Origin: Bog-756 sp963696495
GTDB lineage: Bacteria; Actinomycetota; Acidimicrobiia; Acidimicrobiales; RAAP-2
Reading direction: 5' to 3'
NCBI GenBank assembly: GCA_963696495.1
Contig: CAVOKJ010000003.1
Span: 62,001-126,000, forward strand
DNA: 64,000 bases
This document shows positions 50,246 to 60,398 of this stretch, one piece after another; positions within the stretch are counted from its first letter, which is position 1, and every line of letters begins with the position of its first letter. The notes beneath the pieces are model-generated. The model had not been told where the DNA came from. It made no database searches and saw only the letters and a list, made by a program, of their open reading frames with translations. The translations under genes and the position numbers were made by a program.

Positions 50246-51010
50246 TCAGGTGCCCAAGGGGGTCCACCGGGAGAAGTACCACCCTTCGCCGAGCGTGGCC
50301 CCGAAGGCCAATGCCCGGTGGAGGTGTGCCTCGGTGGCGATGCCCTCGGCCAGCACCGCGGCGCCCGTGCGGTCGGCGTACGAGCAGATGCCGGCAGCCA
50401 GGGCGGCGTCACCGTCGCCCGACCGGCCCTGCACCACCGAGACGTCCAGCTTGATGATGTCCGGCTCGATGGAGGGCGCCAGGGTCCCACCGACACAGGC
50501 ACCGGCGTCCTCGAGCGCGATCGCACAACCGGACTCCCGCAGCTGCTCGACGGTCCGGAGCAGCGCGGTGGACCGACCCATGCCGGCCGGCCCGATGATC
50601 TCCACCACCAAGGCGGCGTGGTCCACCACCCGCTCCAGGAGACGAGCGGCTGTCCCCGGTCCGATCACCGACGGGTCGAGGTTCACGAAGAGGCAGAGGG
50701 GCGAGGCCAGGCCGCGGTCGATGGCATCGTCGATGGCCGCATTGCGGCACGCCTCGTCGAGCTCGGCCAGCCGGCCCTGGGTGACGGCCCACTGATGGGC
50801 CGACCCGGGCAGGATCCCCAATTCGGGCCAGCGCGCCATGGCCTCGGCGCCCACCGGCACGCCACTCATCAGATCGACGATCGGCTCGTAACGGGGCTTG
50901 AGGAAGCGCCGGTCGAGCAGGTCGTCGAACACCCATCGTGATCGGGCGGGCATCGGGTGGACCGCTTTGCTCGGGATCAGCCTCGACGTGACGTGCCCCA
51001 AACTGTTCAC
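50246..51010 (-). CDS. EAL-domain protein, probably catalytically degenerate
   Basis: 254 aa from GTG 51010, which has GGGAGAG 7 bases upstream; ATG at 50953 is an alternative. EAL-type c-di-GMP phosphodiesterase fold: YEPIVDLMSGVPVGAEAMARW (EAM in place of EAL), LFVNLDPS, LVVEIIG, IALEDAGACVGG (usual DDFGTG altered), IIKLDVSVVQG and VLAEGIATE. Loss of the Asp-Asp pair and the Gly-rich loop argues against hydrolysis, so it may be a c-di-GMP receptor. Convergent with the pseudo-receiver regulator. Confidence 0.82.
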   Translation of the reverse strand: MNSLGHVTSRLIPSKAVHPMPARSRWVFDDLLDRRFLKPRYEPIVDLMSGVPVGAEAMARWPELGILPGSAHQWAVTQGRLAELDEACRNAAIDDAIDRGLASPLCLFVNLDPSVIGPGTAARLLERVVDHAALVVEIIGPAGMGRSTALLRTVEQLRESGCAIALEDAGACVGGTLAPSIEPDIIKLDVSVVQGRSGDGDAALAAGICSYADRTGAAVLAEGIATEAHLHRALAFGATLGEGWYFSRWTPLGT

Positions 51011-51202
51011 TTGGCTCTCCCCGGTGGACGACGTCGGATGCACCTCGATCACCCCCGCCGTTCCGCTCCTCTCGGGCGGTGTCACTACGTCGTGGTGGGC
51101 CGTTCGGATCTCAGCGCATTGATGCACGTATCGACCGGGGCGGGTGGGCGGTGGAGTGGGGGCGGCCCTAATACTCCGACGGGGTGGACACCCGCCGGAC
51201 GA

Positions 51203-52288
51203 TCAACCCTGGGGAAGGAGGTCGTTGGTGTAGTCGTCTGACGCCGGAGGCGGCGTGGCCTTCTTGAACAGCCCACCCTCGGCCATGATCTGGGTGATGC
51301 CGGCGAAACTGGCATCCGACAGAGATCCCCACTGCCCGGCGGCGTCGAGGAATGTCGGGGCGGTGGCGTTGCCGGTGGCGACGATGATGTTGGCACTGTG
51401 CGCCAGTGCCGTCTTGTTGTCACGGATCAGGTCCTGCTCGGCCTGGGCCGGATGGTGCGCAGCGAAGATGTAGCCGTCGGCCAGGGCGGCCAGGCCGCGT
51501 CGGAGCAGCGACGGGTCGTGGTCGATCTCCGCGTCGCTGGCGGCCAGGGAGTCGTCGGGGAAGCTGGCCGCCGCACCCAGGTAGTCGCGGATCGGGAACA
51601 GCCTCAATTTGGCCCCCTGGAGCTCGGCGGTGACATCGTCGATGCCTCCGAACATGGTGGTGTAGGCAACGCGTTTCGCCGCCAGGGCCTGGTAGGCGGA
51701 ACCGTTGAGGACGACCTCGTGGTAGACGGGATCGGCGACTCCGACCCTCTGGAAGATGGTCTTGATGATCGGTGGGTCGCTCGGGACCCCGAACCCGCCG
51801 TAGAGTTTTCCGCTCAGTTGGGCCGGCGACGTGTAGGGGGACGACTCGAGCACGGCGAGCTCGATGGTGTTCACCTGGGTGAGGCCGGCGACCGCCCGGT
51901 ACTTGAGTCCGGAAGCCCGGTAGGCCGGGATGTTGGGAGGGTACGTGAAGGCGAGATCGGTCTTGCCCGCGCTGATGAGCGTCTCGCCGGCCGTGCCCGA
52001 GTAGGGGATGATCACCGGCTTGATGCCCTGGGCCTTGAAGTACCCGTTGTCGATCGCCGCGTAGATGCCCAGGAAGTCGACGTTGGGCGTCCAGTCCAAT
52101 GCGATGCGCAGTGTTCGCAGGCCTCCCGAGCTACTCGACGAACCCGACGACGAAGTCGACGACGAACCCGACGACGAAGTCGGCGAGGCCGAACCGCTCG
52201 TACTGCAGGCGGCCGCCGTCACCCCGACCAACAGGGTGAGGAGCAGGGGCAGTGCCATACGTCGGGAGCGTCGGGAGCATCGGGGCAT
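51203..52288 (-). CDS. THI5/NMT1-like substrate-binding lipoprotein of ABC importer
   Basis: 361 aa. Signal with lipobox ending AAAC (Cys about residue 28), then a Ser-rich linker encoded partly by a 24-bp tandem duplication. The binding domain follows with LDWTPNVDFLGIYAAIDNGYF, typical of ThiY/NMT1-type proteins that bind pyrimidine precursors of thiamine or related amines. ATG at 52288. Divergent from its permease and ATPase genes across a palindromic operator. The ligand could also be a sulfonate, nitrile or riboflavin-like molecule, which related proteins bind. Confidence 0.9.
   Translation of the reverse strand: MPRCSRRSRRMALPLLLTLLVGVTAAACSTSGSASPTSSSGSSSTSSSGSSSSSGGLRTLRIALDWTPNVDFLGIYAAIDNGYFKAQGIKPVIIPYSGTAGETLISAGKTDLAFTYPPNIPAYRASGLKYRAVAGLTQVNTIELAVLESSPYTSPAQLSGKLYGGFGVPSDPPIIKTIFQRVGVADPVYHEVVLNGSAYQALAAKRVAYTTMFGGIDDVTAELQGAKLRLFPIRDYLGAAASFPDDSLAASDAEIDHDPSLLRRGLAALADGYIFAAHHPAQAEQDLIRDNKTALAHSANIIVATGNATAPTFLDAAGQWGSLSDASFAGITQIMAEGGLFKKATPPPASDDYTNDLLPQG
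52139..52186. repeat. 24-bp tandem duplication in the binding-protein linker
   Basis: Two near-perfect copies of a 24-bp unit beginning CGAACCCGACGACGAAGTCG, encoding the poly-Ser linker after the lipobox of the substrate-binding protein. Probably slippage. Confidence 0.75.
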
Positions 52289-52390
52289 CCTGGGAGATCC
52301 ATTCGATTGGTTCGACGGGTCGGGCCGCGCACCGCCGCCGCAAGCTTAGGTGGCGCCTCAGGGCGAAAGCCCGACGCCGTCCGGGGTCAT

Positions 52391-52417
52391 AAAACTTGAC
52401 TATTTTAGTCGGGTTTT
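52391..52417. promoter_or_regulatory. Palindromic operator in the divergent ABC importer promoter
   Basis: AAAAC-tt-GACTA-ttt-TAGTC-gg-GTTTT: two nested perfect inverted repeats in an A+T-rich patch within 70% G+C DNA. It includes a TTGACT -35-like hexamer and lies 55 bases before the permease start and 103 before the binding-protein start. A repressor site controlling both directions is likely. Confidence 0.65.
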
Positions 52418-52445
52418 GTCGGTCATGCTCTACCATGAGTGGGGC

Positions 52446-53309
52446 ATGACCTCGCTGACCAGACCCGAAGGAAGCACCGGCACGGGGGGCGACCCGCTCT
52501 CGTCCCCGCGGGCTCCGTCACCGGCCCCGGGTCGGGGGGCGGTCCATCTGCGGCGTCGGCTCGGGGTCGTCCTGCCGCCCCTGGCGGTGGTCGTGGCCTG
52601 TTTGGTGCTCTGGCAGCTGTTCGTCTCCCTCCACCACGTCGACCCTCAGCTGCTTCCAGGCCCCGAGACGATCGTCCGCTCCACCTGGAACGACCGGGTC
52701 GACATCTGGCCGGCGATCGGGGTCACCACCGAGGAGGCCGTGCTCGGCATGGTGCTCGCCATCGTCGTCGGCGCGGTGACGGCGATCGCCATCGACACCT
52801 TCCGGCCCGTCCGGGGGAGCCTGTACCCGCTCATCGTCGCCTCCCAGACGGTCCCCATCATCGCCCTCGCGCCACTGGTGCTCGTCTGGTGGGGATTCGG
52901 CCTGGCCCCGAAGATCGTGCTGGTCGCACTGTTCAGCTTCTTCCCGATCTCCGTCGGTCTGGTACAGGGCCTGGCGTCGGCCGATCCCGACGCCATGAAC
53001 CTCCTCCGCACGATGCGCGCCGGCCGGCTGCAGCTGCTGACGCGGGTGCGGCTCCCGGGAGCGCTCCCCCAGTTCTTCACCGGCCTCAAGATCTCGGTGA
53101 CCTACGCGTACAGTGCGGCCATCGTGGCGGAATTCGTGGGCGCCCAACAGGGGCTCGGCGTGTACATGACGACGGCCATCAGGGCGGCCCCGATCCGCAC
53201 GGACCTCGTGCTCGGAGCGGTCTTGGTGATCGCCGTGTTGACCATCACCCTCTTCGCCCTGGTCGGCCTGGTGGAACGTCTGTCGATGCCCTGGCGACCG
53301 AAGCGATGA
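52446..53309 (+). CDS. ABC importer permease (SsuC/ThiX type)
   Basis: 287 aa BPD-type inner membrane permease with about six segments. The EAA loop region (ADPDAMNLLRTMRAGRLQLLTRVRLPGALPQFFTGLKIS) matches the sulfonate/nitrate/thiamine-precursor group. ATG at 52446 is used. The stop overlaps the ATPase start (ATGA at 53306). Partner of the lipoprotein encoded divergently. Confidence 0.92.
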   Translation: MTSLTRPEGSTGTGGDPLSSPRAPSPAPGRGAVHLRRRLGVVLPPLAVVVACLVLWQLFVSLHHVDPQLLPGPETIVRSTWNDRVDIWPAIGVTTEEAVLGMVLAIVVGAVTAIAIDTFRPVRGSLYPLIVASQTVPIIALAPLVLVWWGFGLAPKIVLVALFSFFPISVGLVQGLASADPDAMNLLRTMRAGRLQLLTRVRLPGALPQFFTGLKISVTYAYSAAIVAEFVGAQQGLGVYMTTAIRAAPIRTDLVLGAVLVIAVLTITLFALVGLVERLSMPWRPKR

Positions 53310-54109
53310 GCAGCCCCGAGCCGACGCTCCAGCTGGCCGGGGTCACCAAGCGGTACACCGCGAACGACGGAGACGTCCTGGCCGTCGACGGGGTCGACCT
53401 CGTGGCCGGAGACGGCGAGTTCGTGTCGTTGATCGGACCGAGCGGCTGTGGGAAGAGCACGCTGTTCAACATCGTCGCCGGCCTCGACGATGCCACCGCT
53501 GGACGGGTCCTGATCAACGGGGAGGCACTCGCGGACCGGCTGGGGGCCAGCGCCTACATGCCCCAGCACGACGCACTCCTCGACTGGCGGCGGGTTGTCG
53601 ACAACATCGCCCTCTCCCTCGAGCTCCAGGGCATCCGCCGACGCGAGGCCCGCCGACGGGCCCTGCCGCTCCTCGAGCGGTTCGGGCTCGGGGGGTTCGC
53701 CCGCGCCTGGCCCTGGCAGCTCTCCGGTGGCATGCGCCAGCGGGTGGCGTTCCTGCGCACCATCATCGCCGGCCACTCCCTCCTCCTGTTGGACGAGCCG
53801 TTCGGCGCGCTGGACGGCATCACGCGCGCCGACCTGCAGCAGTGGCTGGGCGGGGTCTGGTCCGAGGTCGGCTCGACCGTGGTCCTCGTCACCCACGACA
53901 TCAACGAGGCGGTCGTTCTCTCGGACCGCATCTACGTCATGAGTCCCCGCCCCGGTCGCATCACCGCCGTCATCGATGTCGACCTGCCGAGGCCGAGGAC
54001 GGTCGCGCTCCAGGAGCGGGACGCCTTCGTGGCCGTCGAGCAACGGCTGCGACGCGAACTGCAGTCGGCGATGTCGTCGTGGGGGGAGTTCTCCCAGAAC
54101 GGTGGATGA
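53306..54109 (+). CDS. ABC importer ATPase (SsuB/ThiZ type)
   Basis: 267 aa. Walker A GPSGCGKST (about residue 46), Q-loop YMPQHDALLDWRRVVDN, signature LSGGMRQRVAFLRT (about 143), Walker B LLLLDEPFGALD and H-loop VTHDINEAVVLSDRI. The Q-loop and DINEA H-loop are typical of nitrate/sulfonate/thiamine-precursor transporters. Translationally coupled to the permease. Confidence 0.93.
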   Translation: MSSPEPTLQLAGVTKRYTANDGDVLAVDGVDLVAGDGEFVSLIGPSGCGKSTLFNIVAGLDDATAGRVLINGEALADRLGASAYMPQHDALLDWRRVVDNIALSLELQGIRRREARRRALPLLERFGLGGFARAWPWQLSGGMRQRVAFLRTIIAGHSLLLLDEPFGALDGITRADLQQWLGGVWSEVGSTVVLVTHDINEAVVLSDRIYVMSPRPGRITAVIDVDLPRPRTVALQERDAFVAVEQRLRRELQSAMSSWGEFSQNGG

Positions 54110-54163
54110 CCCGGTTCGGTGGCGATCCCAGCCGGGTCGCCATGCCGGCTCGGACGGTGCGGA

Positions 54164-54781
54164 TCATCCGGCGCCCGACCGTACCGGTGGGCGGTCGTCG
54201 ACGACCAACCGGTCTCCCCACGAATCGGCCGGTCGGACTTCGCTGTTGTCGACGACCAGATCGGCACGGTCCGGCGTCCCCGCCCCGGACTGCAGCGCGA
54301 CCTCCTGGGCCCTCCACCGGTCGAAGAACGGGGCATACGCCTCCCAGTCCTCCCGTGCCCGGAGGCGCCGCAGACGCTCGGCGTCGGGAGCCTCGAGCCA
54401 GATCAGGTACGAGAGGTACCCGGCGATCGGGGGTACGCCCGTACAGCACCCCTCGACGACCAGCACGTCGCCCGGCGGGACCTCGACCCACTCCGCCGGC
54501 CGCTGCGCCACCCAGTCGAACCTCTGCCACCGGCCGGGTTCGCCGCGGGCCACCGGGGCGAGGATCCCCCCGGCCACCAGGTCGAGCGAGGCGCGGAGCC
54601 CGTCCCAGCCGGGCACGAGATCGTCGGTGCTGATGCACGGGGCGGACAGCTCGGCGGCGAGCCGCCGGGCGAAGCCGGTCTTGCCCGCCCCGGACCAGCC
54701 GTCCACCCCGACCACCCGGCATCGCCGGTCGCCCGGGTGGCGGCGTCCCACGATCTGCTCGGCCAGCACCGCGAATTCCAT
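54164..54781 (-). CDS. P-loop nucleoside/uridine kinase-like protein
   Basis: 205 aa. Walker A GVDGWSGAGKTGFARRL near the N-terminus, DDLVPGWDG substrate loop, WQRFDW, VLVVEGCCTG (Walker B) and ERLRRLRAREDWEAY lid. Resembles uridine kinase-like ATPases of actinobacteria; the phosphate acceptor is unknown. ATG at 54781 used; starts at 54790 and 54835 are possible. Gap 54782-55067 shows a TAGGAT -10-like element at 54977-54982 and nothing else firm. Confidence 0.8.
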   Translation of the reverse strand: MEFAVLAEQIVGRRHPGDRRCRVVGVDGWSGAGKTGFARRLAAELSAPCISTDDLVPGWDGLRASLDLVAGGILAPVARGEPGRWQRFDWVAQRPAEWVEVPPGDVLVVEGCCTGVPPIAGYLSYLIWLEAPDAERLRRLRAREDWEAYAPFFDRWRAQEVALQSGAGTPDRADLVVDNSEVRPADSWGDRLVVDDRPPVRSGAG

Positions 54782-55067
54782 CGTCGCCACCGTCCCATCA
54801 TGGAGGATCCCGGGCGACGGCGGAGCCCCGGCCACCGGAACCGGCGGCCGCCCGGGTGCTCACCGGCGGCCGCCGAGGTTGCGGCCGTGGGGGGCAGGCC
54901 CTCGGGCCGCAGTGGGGCAGGCACCCATGGCCGTCGCACGCCCCGTCCACGAGGGAAACTCAACCGGGATGGTCATAGGATGAGAACGACCTTGGAGATA
55001 CCGGCGGGTGACCTGGCTCCGGGGTGTCGGTCGCAGTCGGCCTTGCGCCGCCGGTAGGAGACCAGAC

Positions 55068-55853
55068 ATGTCAACGGCCCGGGATCAGGATCCGATACGA
55101 GTGTTGCTCGCCTCCGACAGCTTCCTCATCGGAGACGGTCTGGAAGCGCTCCTCGGCGAGACCTCGGACGTCGAGGTGGTCGGCCGGGCGCGGGACCACA
55201 CCGAGCTGCTCGCCCTGGCCGCCGAGCTGGACCCCGAGGCGGTGATCATCAGCATCCGCAGCCCGGTCATCTCCACCATGGAGACCATCCACATCGCCCG
55301 ACGCCTGCGCGCTGACTACCCGGAGCTGGGCATCGTGGTCATCTCCGAGCGGGCGAACGGGTTCGCCCTCGAGCTGTTGCGGGGCGGGGCGTCACGCATC
55401 GCCTTCCTCCTCGACGAGCAGCTGCCCAGCACGACCACCGTGATCCGGGCGCTCCGGGAGCTGCGCGAGGGGCAGTCGGTGTTGGACCCGAGCGTCGTGG
55501 ACCTGTTGGTGAAGCAGGGCGGCGGCACCGCCCTCGACGAGCTCACCCCGCGCGAGGTCGATGTCCTGGAGCAGATCGCCCACGGACTGTCGAACCGGGC
55601 CGTGGCCGAGGCACTGAACATCTCGATGAAGGCGGTCGAGAAGTACGTCACGATCATCTTCCGCAAGCTCGGGCTCGTCGACCACAGCCTCGTCGACCGC
55701 CGGGTCAACGCCGCATTGATCTTCCTGCGCACCCAGTCGAACCCGTTCAATCCCCTGCTCGATCCCCACAACCGGGTGCCCCACGTCGTCGTGCCCCACG
55801 ACGTGGAGGAGCTCATGCGCGGGCGGAGCGCCGACCAGGAGCAACCGGACTGA
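55068..55853 (+). CDS. Atypical NarL/LuxR response regulator with pseudo-receiver
   Basis: 261 aa. Receiver-like domain without the phosphoacceptor Asp (EAVIISIRSP) and with a single acidic residue in place of the pair (LASDSFLIGDG). Intact LuxR helix-turn-helix (LTPREVDVLEQIAHGLSNRAVAEAL, ISMKAVEKYVTIIFRKLGL). A roughly 30-residue tail containing PHVVVPHDVEELM follows. ATG at 55068 with TAGGAG 8 bases upstream. Paralog of 49417-50130; the helix-turn-helix regions are mostly identical, so they may bind the same sites. Confidence 0.88.
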   Translation: MSTARDQDPIRVLLASDSFLIGDGLEALLGETSDVEVVGRARDHTELLALAAELDPEAVIISIRSPVISTMETIHIARRLRADYPELGIVVISERANGFALELLRGGASRIAFLLDEQLPSTTTVIRALRELREGQSVLDPSVVDLLVKQGGGTALDELTPREVDVLEQIAHGLSNRAVAEALNISMKAVEKYVTIIFRKLGLVDHSLVDRRVNAALIFLRTQSNPFNPLLDPHNRVPHVVVPHDVEELMRGRSADQEQPD

Positions 55854-55886
55854 CCACGTTCCCGGTGCCGGGGATGGGGCGGGCGG

Positions 55887-57590
55887 TCAGGTGGCGGCCA
55901 GCAGCGTGACCAGCATCCCGTCGTCGAACTCCGTGTACCGGTCGCCCCCGAGCTCCTTGGCGCGGTACATGGCGAGATCGGCATTGCAGAGGAGCTGATC
56001 ACCGGTCAGCCCGGGCGCATCGAAGGTGATGCCGATGCTGGCGGTCGCACCGACGTTCTGGCCGACCACCACCAGCGGACGGCGGATCGCCCGCAAGAGC
56101 CGGTCCGCCAACCCGACGGCCTCCGCCGGGTGCTTGATCTCCTCGACGAGGATGCCGAACTCGTCGCCGCCCAGACGCGCCACGGTGTCGAAGCTGCGCA
56201 GGCAGCCGCGCAGGACGTCGGCCACCGAGCGCAGGAGAGCGTCCCCTGCCGAGTGGCCGAGGGTGTCGTTCACGACCTTCAGGTTGTCGAGATCCAGATA
56301 GAGGACGGCGAGATGGTGCCGGGTGCGCTCGATCCTCGCGACGGCATGATGGAGACGGTCCTGGAAGAGCGCCCGGTTGGCCAGCCCGGTCAGCGAGTCG
56401 TGGAAGGCCTGGAAGGACAGCCGCTCCTCGAGCCTCTTCCTGTCGGTGATGTCCCGGAAGCTCCACACCCGCCCGACGATCGTGCCGTCGACCGTCTGTG
56501 GCTTCGAGACGCGCTCGAAGACCCGGCCGTCCTTGAATTCGAGCACGTCGCTGCTCTCCGTCCCGTCCACCTCGTAGACCTGTTCCACCTTGGCGACGAA
56601 CTCGGCGGGACTGGACAGCTGGTCGCGCACGTAGGCGGTGAGCGCCGGGCGATCGGCGCCCTCGAGGACCGTCTCGGGGACCTGCCACATCTCGGCGAGG
56701 CGTTGGTTGAAGCTGACCACCCGCCCGTCGGTCCCGACCACGAGGATGCCGTCGGCGGTGGAGTCGAGGGTGGCCTTCAACAGGGAGAGCGCCGTCCGCA
56801 GCTCGAGATCGGCCGTCCTCCTCTCGGTGATGTCGTGGCCGGTGACGACGTACCCGCCGACCGTCGGGTCGTCCACCAGGTTCACGAAGGAGAGCTCGAA
56901 GGGGAGGGTCTCCTTGTTCCCGTGGCGGATGAGGGGGATGGTCACCGTCACCGGACCGGCCACCGAGGCGCCGCGCGACGCCCGTTCGAACGCCCCTTCG
57001 AGATCCTCACGGTGGGCCTCGGGCACCAGGTGGGAAAGCGGTTGACCCTCGATGAACTCCGGGTCGTGGCCGAGCTGCCTCGTGATCGCCCCGGACACGG
57101 ACTCGACGCAGCCGTCAGGCGACACGAGCATGGTGATCGCCGCCGAGTTGTGGACGAGGGAGCGGAGCCGGGCGTCGTGGTCGTGCACCAGCTCGAAGCG
57201 CCGCCGCTGGGTGACGTCTCGGATGGTCAGGAGCACGGCACCGTCCTCCAGCCAGGGGACCGGTGACCCGATCATCTCGGTCAGCCGCCAGCCCGACTTC
57301 GTGTGCAACCGGACCTCGATCGGTGCGCCGACGTCCTTGCTCTGCACGCTGGCCAGCGACAGCAGGACGAACTCCAGGTCGTCGGGATGGACGAGATCGA
57401 GGCCGCTCGCCCCGATGGAATCGGCCATCGAGCGGGGAAACATCTCCACCGCTGTCCGGTTGGCCCACTGCACCCGGCCCTGGGCGTCGATGATGATCAC
57501 GGCGTCGGGCAACTCGTCGACGAGACGGGCGAGGAGGTGCTCGCTCCCGCCGACCGAGCGTGTGGCGACGAAGTCGCCGATGTCGGACAT
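55887..57590 (-). CDS. Diguanylate cyclase with three PAS domains
   Basis: 567 aa, no membrane segment. PAS 1 about 25-130 (LPDAVIIIDAQGRVQWANRTAVEMF), PAS 2 about 145-265 and PAS 3 about 275-390 (STADGILVVGTDGRVVSFNQRLAEMW). The GGDEF domain is about 400-560 with DSLTGLANRALFQDRL, YLDLDNLKVVNDTLGHSAGD and active-site RLGGDEFGIL. All metal and catalytic residues are present, so it should make c-di-GMP. No EAL follows. ATG at 57590 with GGAGAG upstream. Convergent with the pseudo-receiver regulator. Confidence 0.93.
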   Translation of the reverse strand: MSDIGDFVATRSVGGSEHLLARLVDELPDAVIIIDAQGRVQWANRTAVEMFPRSMADSIGASGLDLVHPDDLEFVLLSLASVQSKDVGAPIEVRLHTKSGWRLTEMIGSPVPWLEDGAVLLTIRDVTQRRRFELVHDHDARLRSLVHNSAAITMLVSPDGCVESVSGAITRQLGHDPEFIEGQPLSHLVPEAHREDLEGAFERASRGASVAGPVTVTIPLIRHGNKETLPFELSFVNLVDDPTVGGYVVTGHDITERRTADLELRTALSLLKATLDSTADGILVVGTDGRVVSFNQRLAEMWQVPETVLEGADRPALTAYVRDQLSSPAEFVAKVEQVYEVDGTESSDVLEFKDGRVFERVSKPQTVDGTIVGRVWSFRDITDRKRLEERLSFQAFHDSLTGLANRALFQDRLHHAVARIERTRHHLAVLYLDLDNLKVVNDTLGHSAGDALLRSVADVLRGCLRSFDTVARLGGDEFGILVEEIKHPAEAVGLADRLLRAIRRPLVVVGQNVGATASIGITFDAPGLTGDQLLCNADLAMYRAKELGGDRYTEFDDGMLVTLLAAT

Positions 57591-57823
57591 AGCTCTCCAT
57601 CGGCCCTTTCGACGACCTGCTTGAGGAGGGCCGAGGGGACCGCTGCGCCCGAAACCGTGGAGCGTCACAGGAGTTCCGGCTGGTGCCCCGGTGCGCCGGG
57701 GCACCCTTCCTCCCGGTCCTCTTGCCGGCCGGCGCCCGCCGTGGTGGGGTGGTGGGACCCGGCCGTGGCCGGTCCGGGACCGGCGTCCGCCACCCGGTGG
57801 CGAGAACCGGACGGGGACGGTCG

Positions 57824-58507
57824 ATGACGGATCGGGTGGCATTCCTCGGGCACAGCGACGGGGATGTCGCCGGCATCCTCGGCGAACGTGCCCGTGAGCT
57901 GGGTCTTTCCGTCAGCTCGTGGCGCGCCGACCACGGCCGGCCCGGCCTCCCGGCGCCCGGCACCTTCGATCTCCTGGTGGTGATGGGATCCGTGAGATCG
58001 GTCACGGACGCCTCGGTCGGGTGGATCGGCTCCGAGCGGTCCCTGGTCGGGCGGGCGGTGGCCGACGGGGTCCCGGTCCTGGGCGTCTGCTTCGGTGGCC
58101 AGCTGCTCGCCCAGGTACTGGGCGGGCAGGTTGACCGGGCCCCCTCGCCCGAGATCGGCTGGCGCCTGGTCGAGACCGCCGATCCGGGACGGATCCCGCC
58201 CGGCCCGTGGGTGAGCTGGCACGAGGACCGGTTCAGCGCCCCGCCCGGCGCCGAGCCGGTGGCCCGCACCGAGGACTGCCTCCAGGCCTTCGTCCTCGGT
58301 GCCCACACCGGGGTGCAGTTCCATCCGGAGGCCGACCGTCGAATCGTCCGCCACTGGGTGGAGGAGGCCCGACGCGACGGCTCGCTCGAGGCAGCGGCCG
58401 CCGCCGAGCTGCTCGCCGGGTTCGGGCCGGACGGGACAGGGCCCGAGGCTCAGGCCCGGCAGCTCTTCGACCGCTTCGTCGAACGGGCCGGTCGACAAGT
58501 CCCCTGA
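57824..58507 (+). CDS. Class I glutamine amidotransferase-like protein
   Basis: 227 aa. Nucleophile Cys in VLGVCFGGQLLAQ (about residue 89) and His in GVQFHPEAD (about 169) with adjacent Glu, forming the triad. Stand-alone amidotransferases of this kind serve as gamma-glutamyl hydrolases or GMP-synthase-like proteins; function unknown. ATG at 57824; a longer frame upstream lacks homology. Precedes groEL but is separated from it by the CIRCE promoter. Confidence 0.88.
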   Translation: MTDRVAFLGHSDGDVAGILGERARELGLSVSSWRADHGRPGLPAPGTFDLLVVMGSVRSVTDASVGWIGSERSLVGRAVADGVPVLGVCFGGQLLAQVLGGQVDRAPSPEIGWRLVETADPGRIPPGPWVSWHEDRFSAPPGAEPVARTEDCLQAFVLGAHTGVQFHPEADRRIVRHWVEEARRDGSLEAAAAAELLAGFGPDGTGPEAQARQLFDRFVERAGRQVP

Positions 58508-58628
58508 GCTGGCCTTCTCTCGTCCCCTGCCGGAGAACTCGGGGCGACGGCGGGGTGTCCCGGCCGGATCGGTGCCGACCTCGGACCCGGGCCCGCTGTT
58601 GCGCACCACGCTCAGACGTGGTTTGCTG

Positions 58629-58655
58629 TTAGCACTCGACAGTGCAGAGTGCTAA
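58629..58655. promoter_or_regulatory. CIRCE element (HrcA operator) of groEL
   Basis: TTAGCACTC, 9-base spacer, GAGTGCTAA: a perfect match to the CIRCE consensus. It lies 21 bases before the groEL start, thus in the leader, so heat induction by HrcA release is expected. Confidence 0.97.
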
Positions 58656-58675
58656 CCACCACGGAGGAACACCAG

Positions 58676-60298
<1,623 letters not shown>

Positions 60299-60347
60299 GT
60301 CGACCGGCTCCGCCGGACGGCGGACAGATGAGGGACAAGAGATGTGG

Positions 60348-60379
60348 AACAAAGGGCGCCCGGTGGGGCGCCCTTTGTT
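60348..60379 (+). terminator. Intrinsic terminator after groEL
   Basis: Perfect 13-bp stem AACAAAGGGCGCC / GGCGCCCTTTGTT with a 6-base loop, followed by CTTTCCC. It lies 50 bases after the groEL stop. Confidence 0.93.
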
Positions 60380-60386
60380 CTTTCCC

Positions 60387-60392
60387 TACACT
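60387..60392 (+). promoter_or_regulatory. -10 element, leaderless promoter of chdC
   Basis: TACACT ends 6 bases before the GTG at 60399 and there is no ribosome-binding site, so a leaderless transcript is likely. The same hexamer precedes the GNAT gene at 63246. Confidence 0.6.
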
Positions 60393-60398
60393 GGGTCC

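Noticed and set aside
52289..52445. TPP riboswitch before the THI5/NMT1-type importer genes
   Set aside because: No thi-box CTGAGA core with a matching second arm was found on either strand; only the palindromic dyad is evident.
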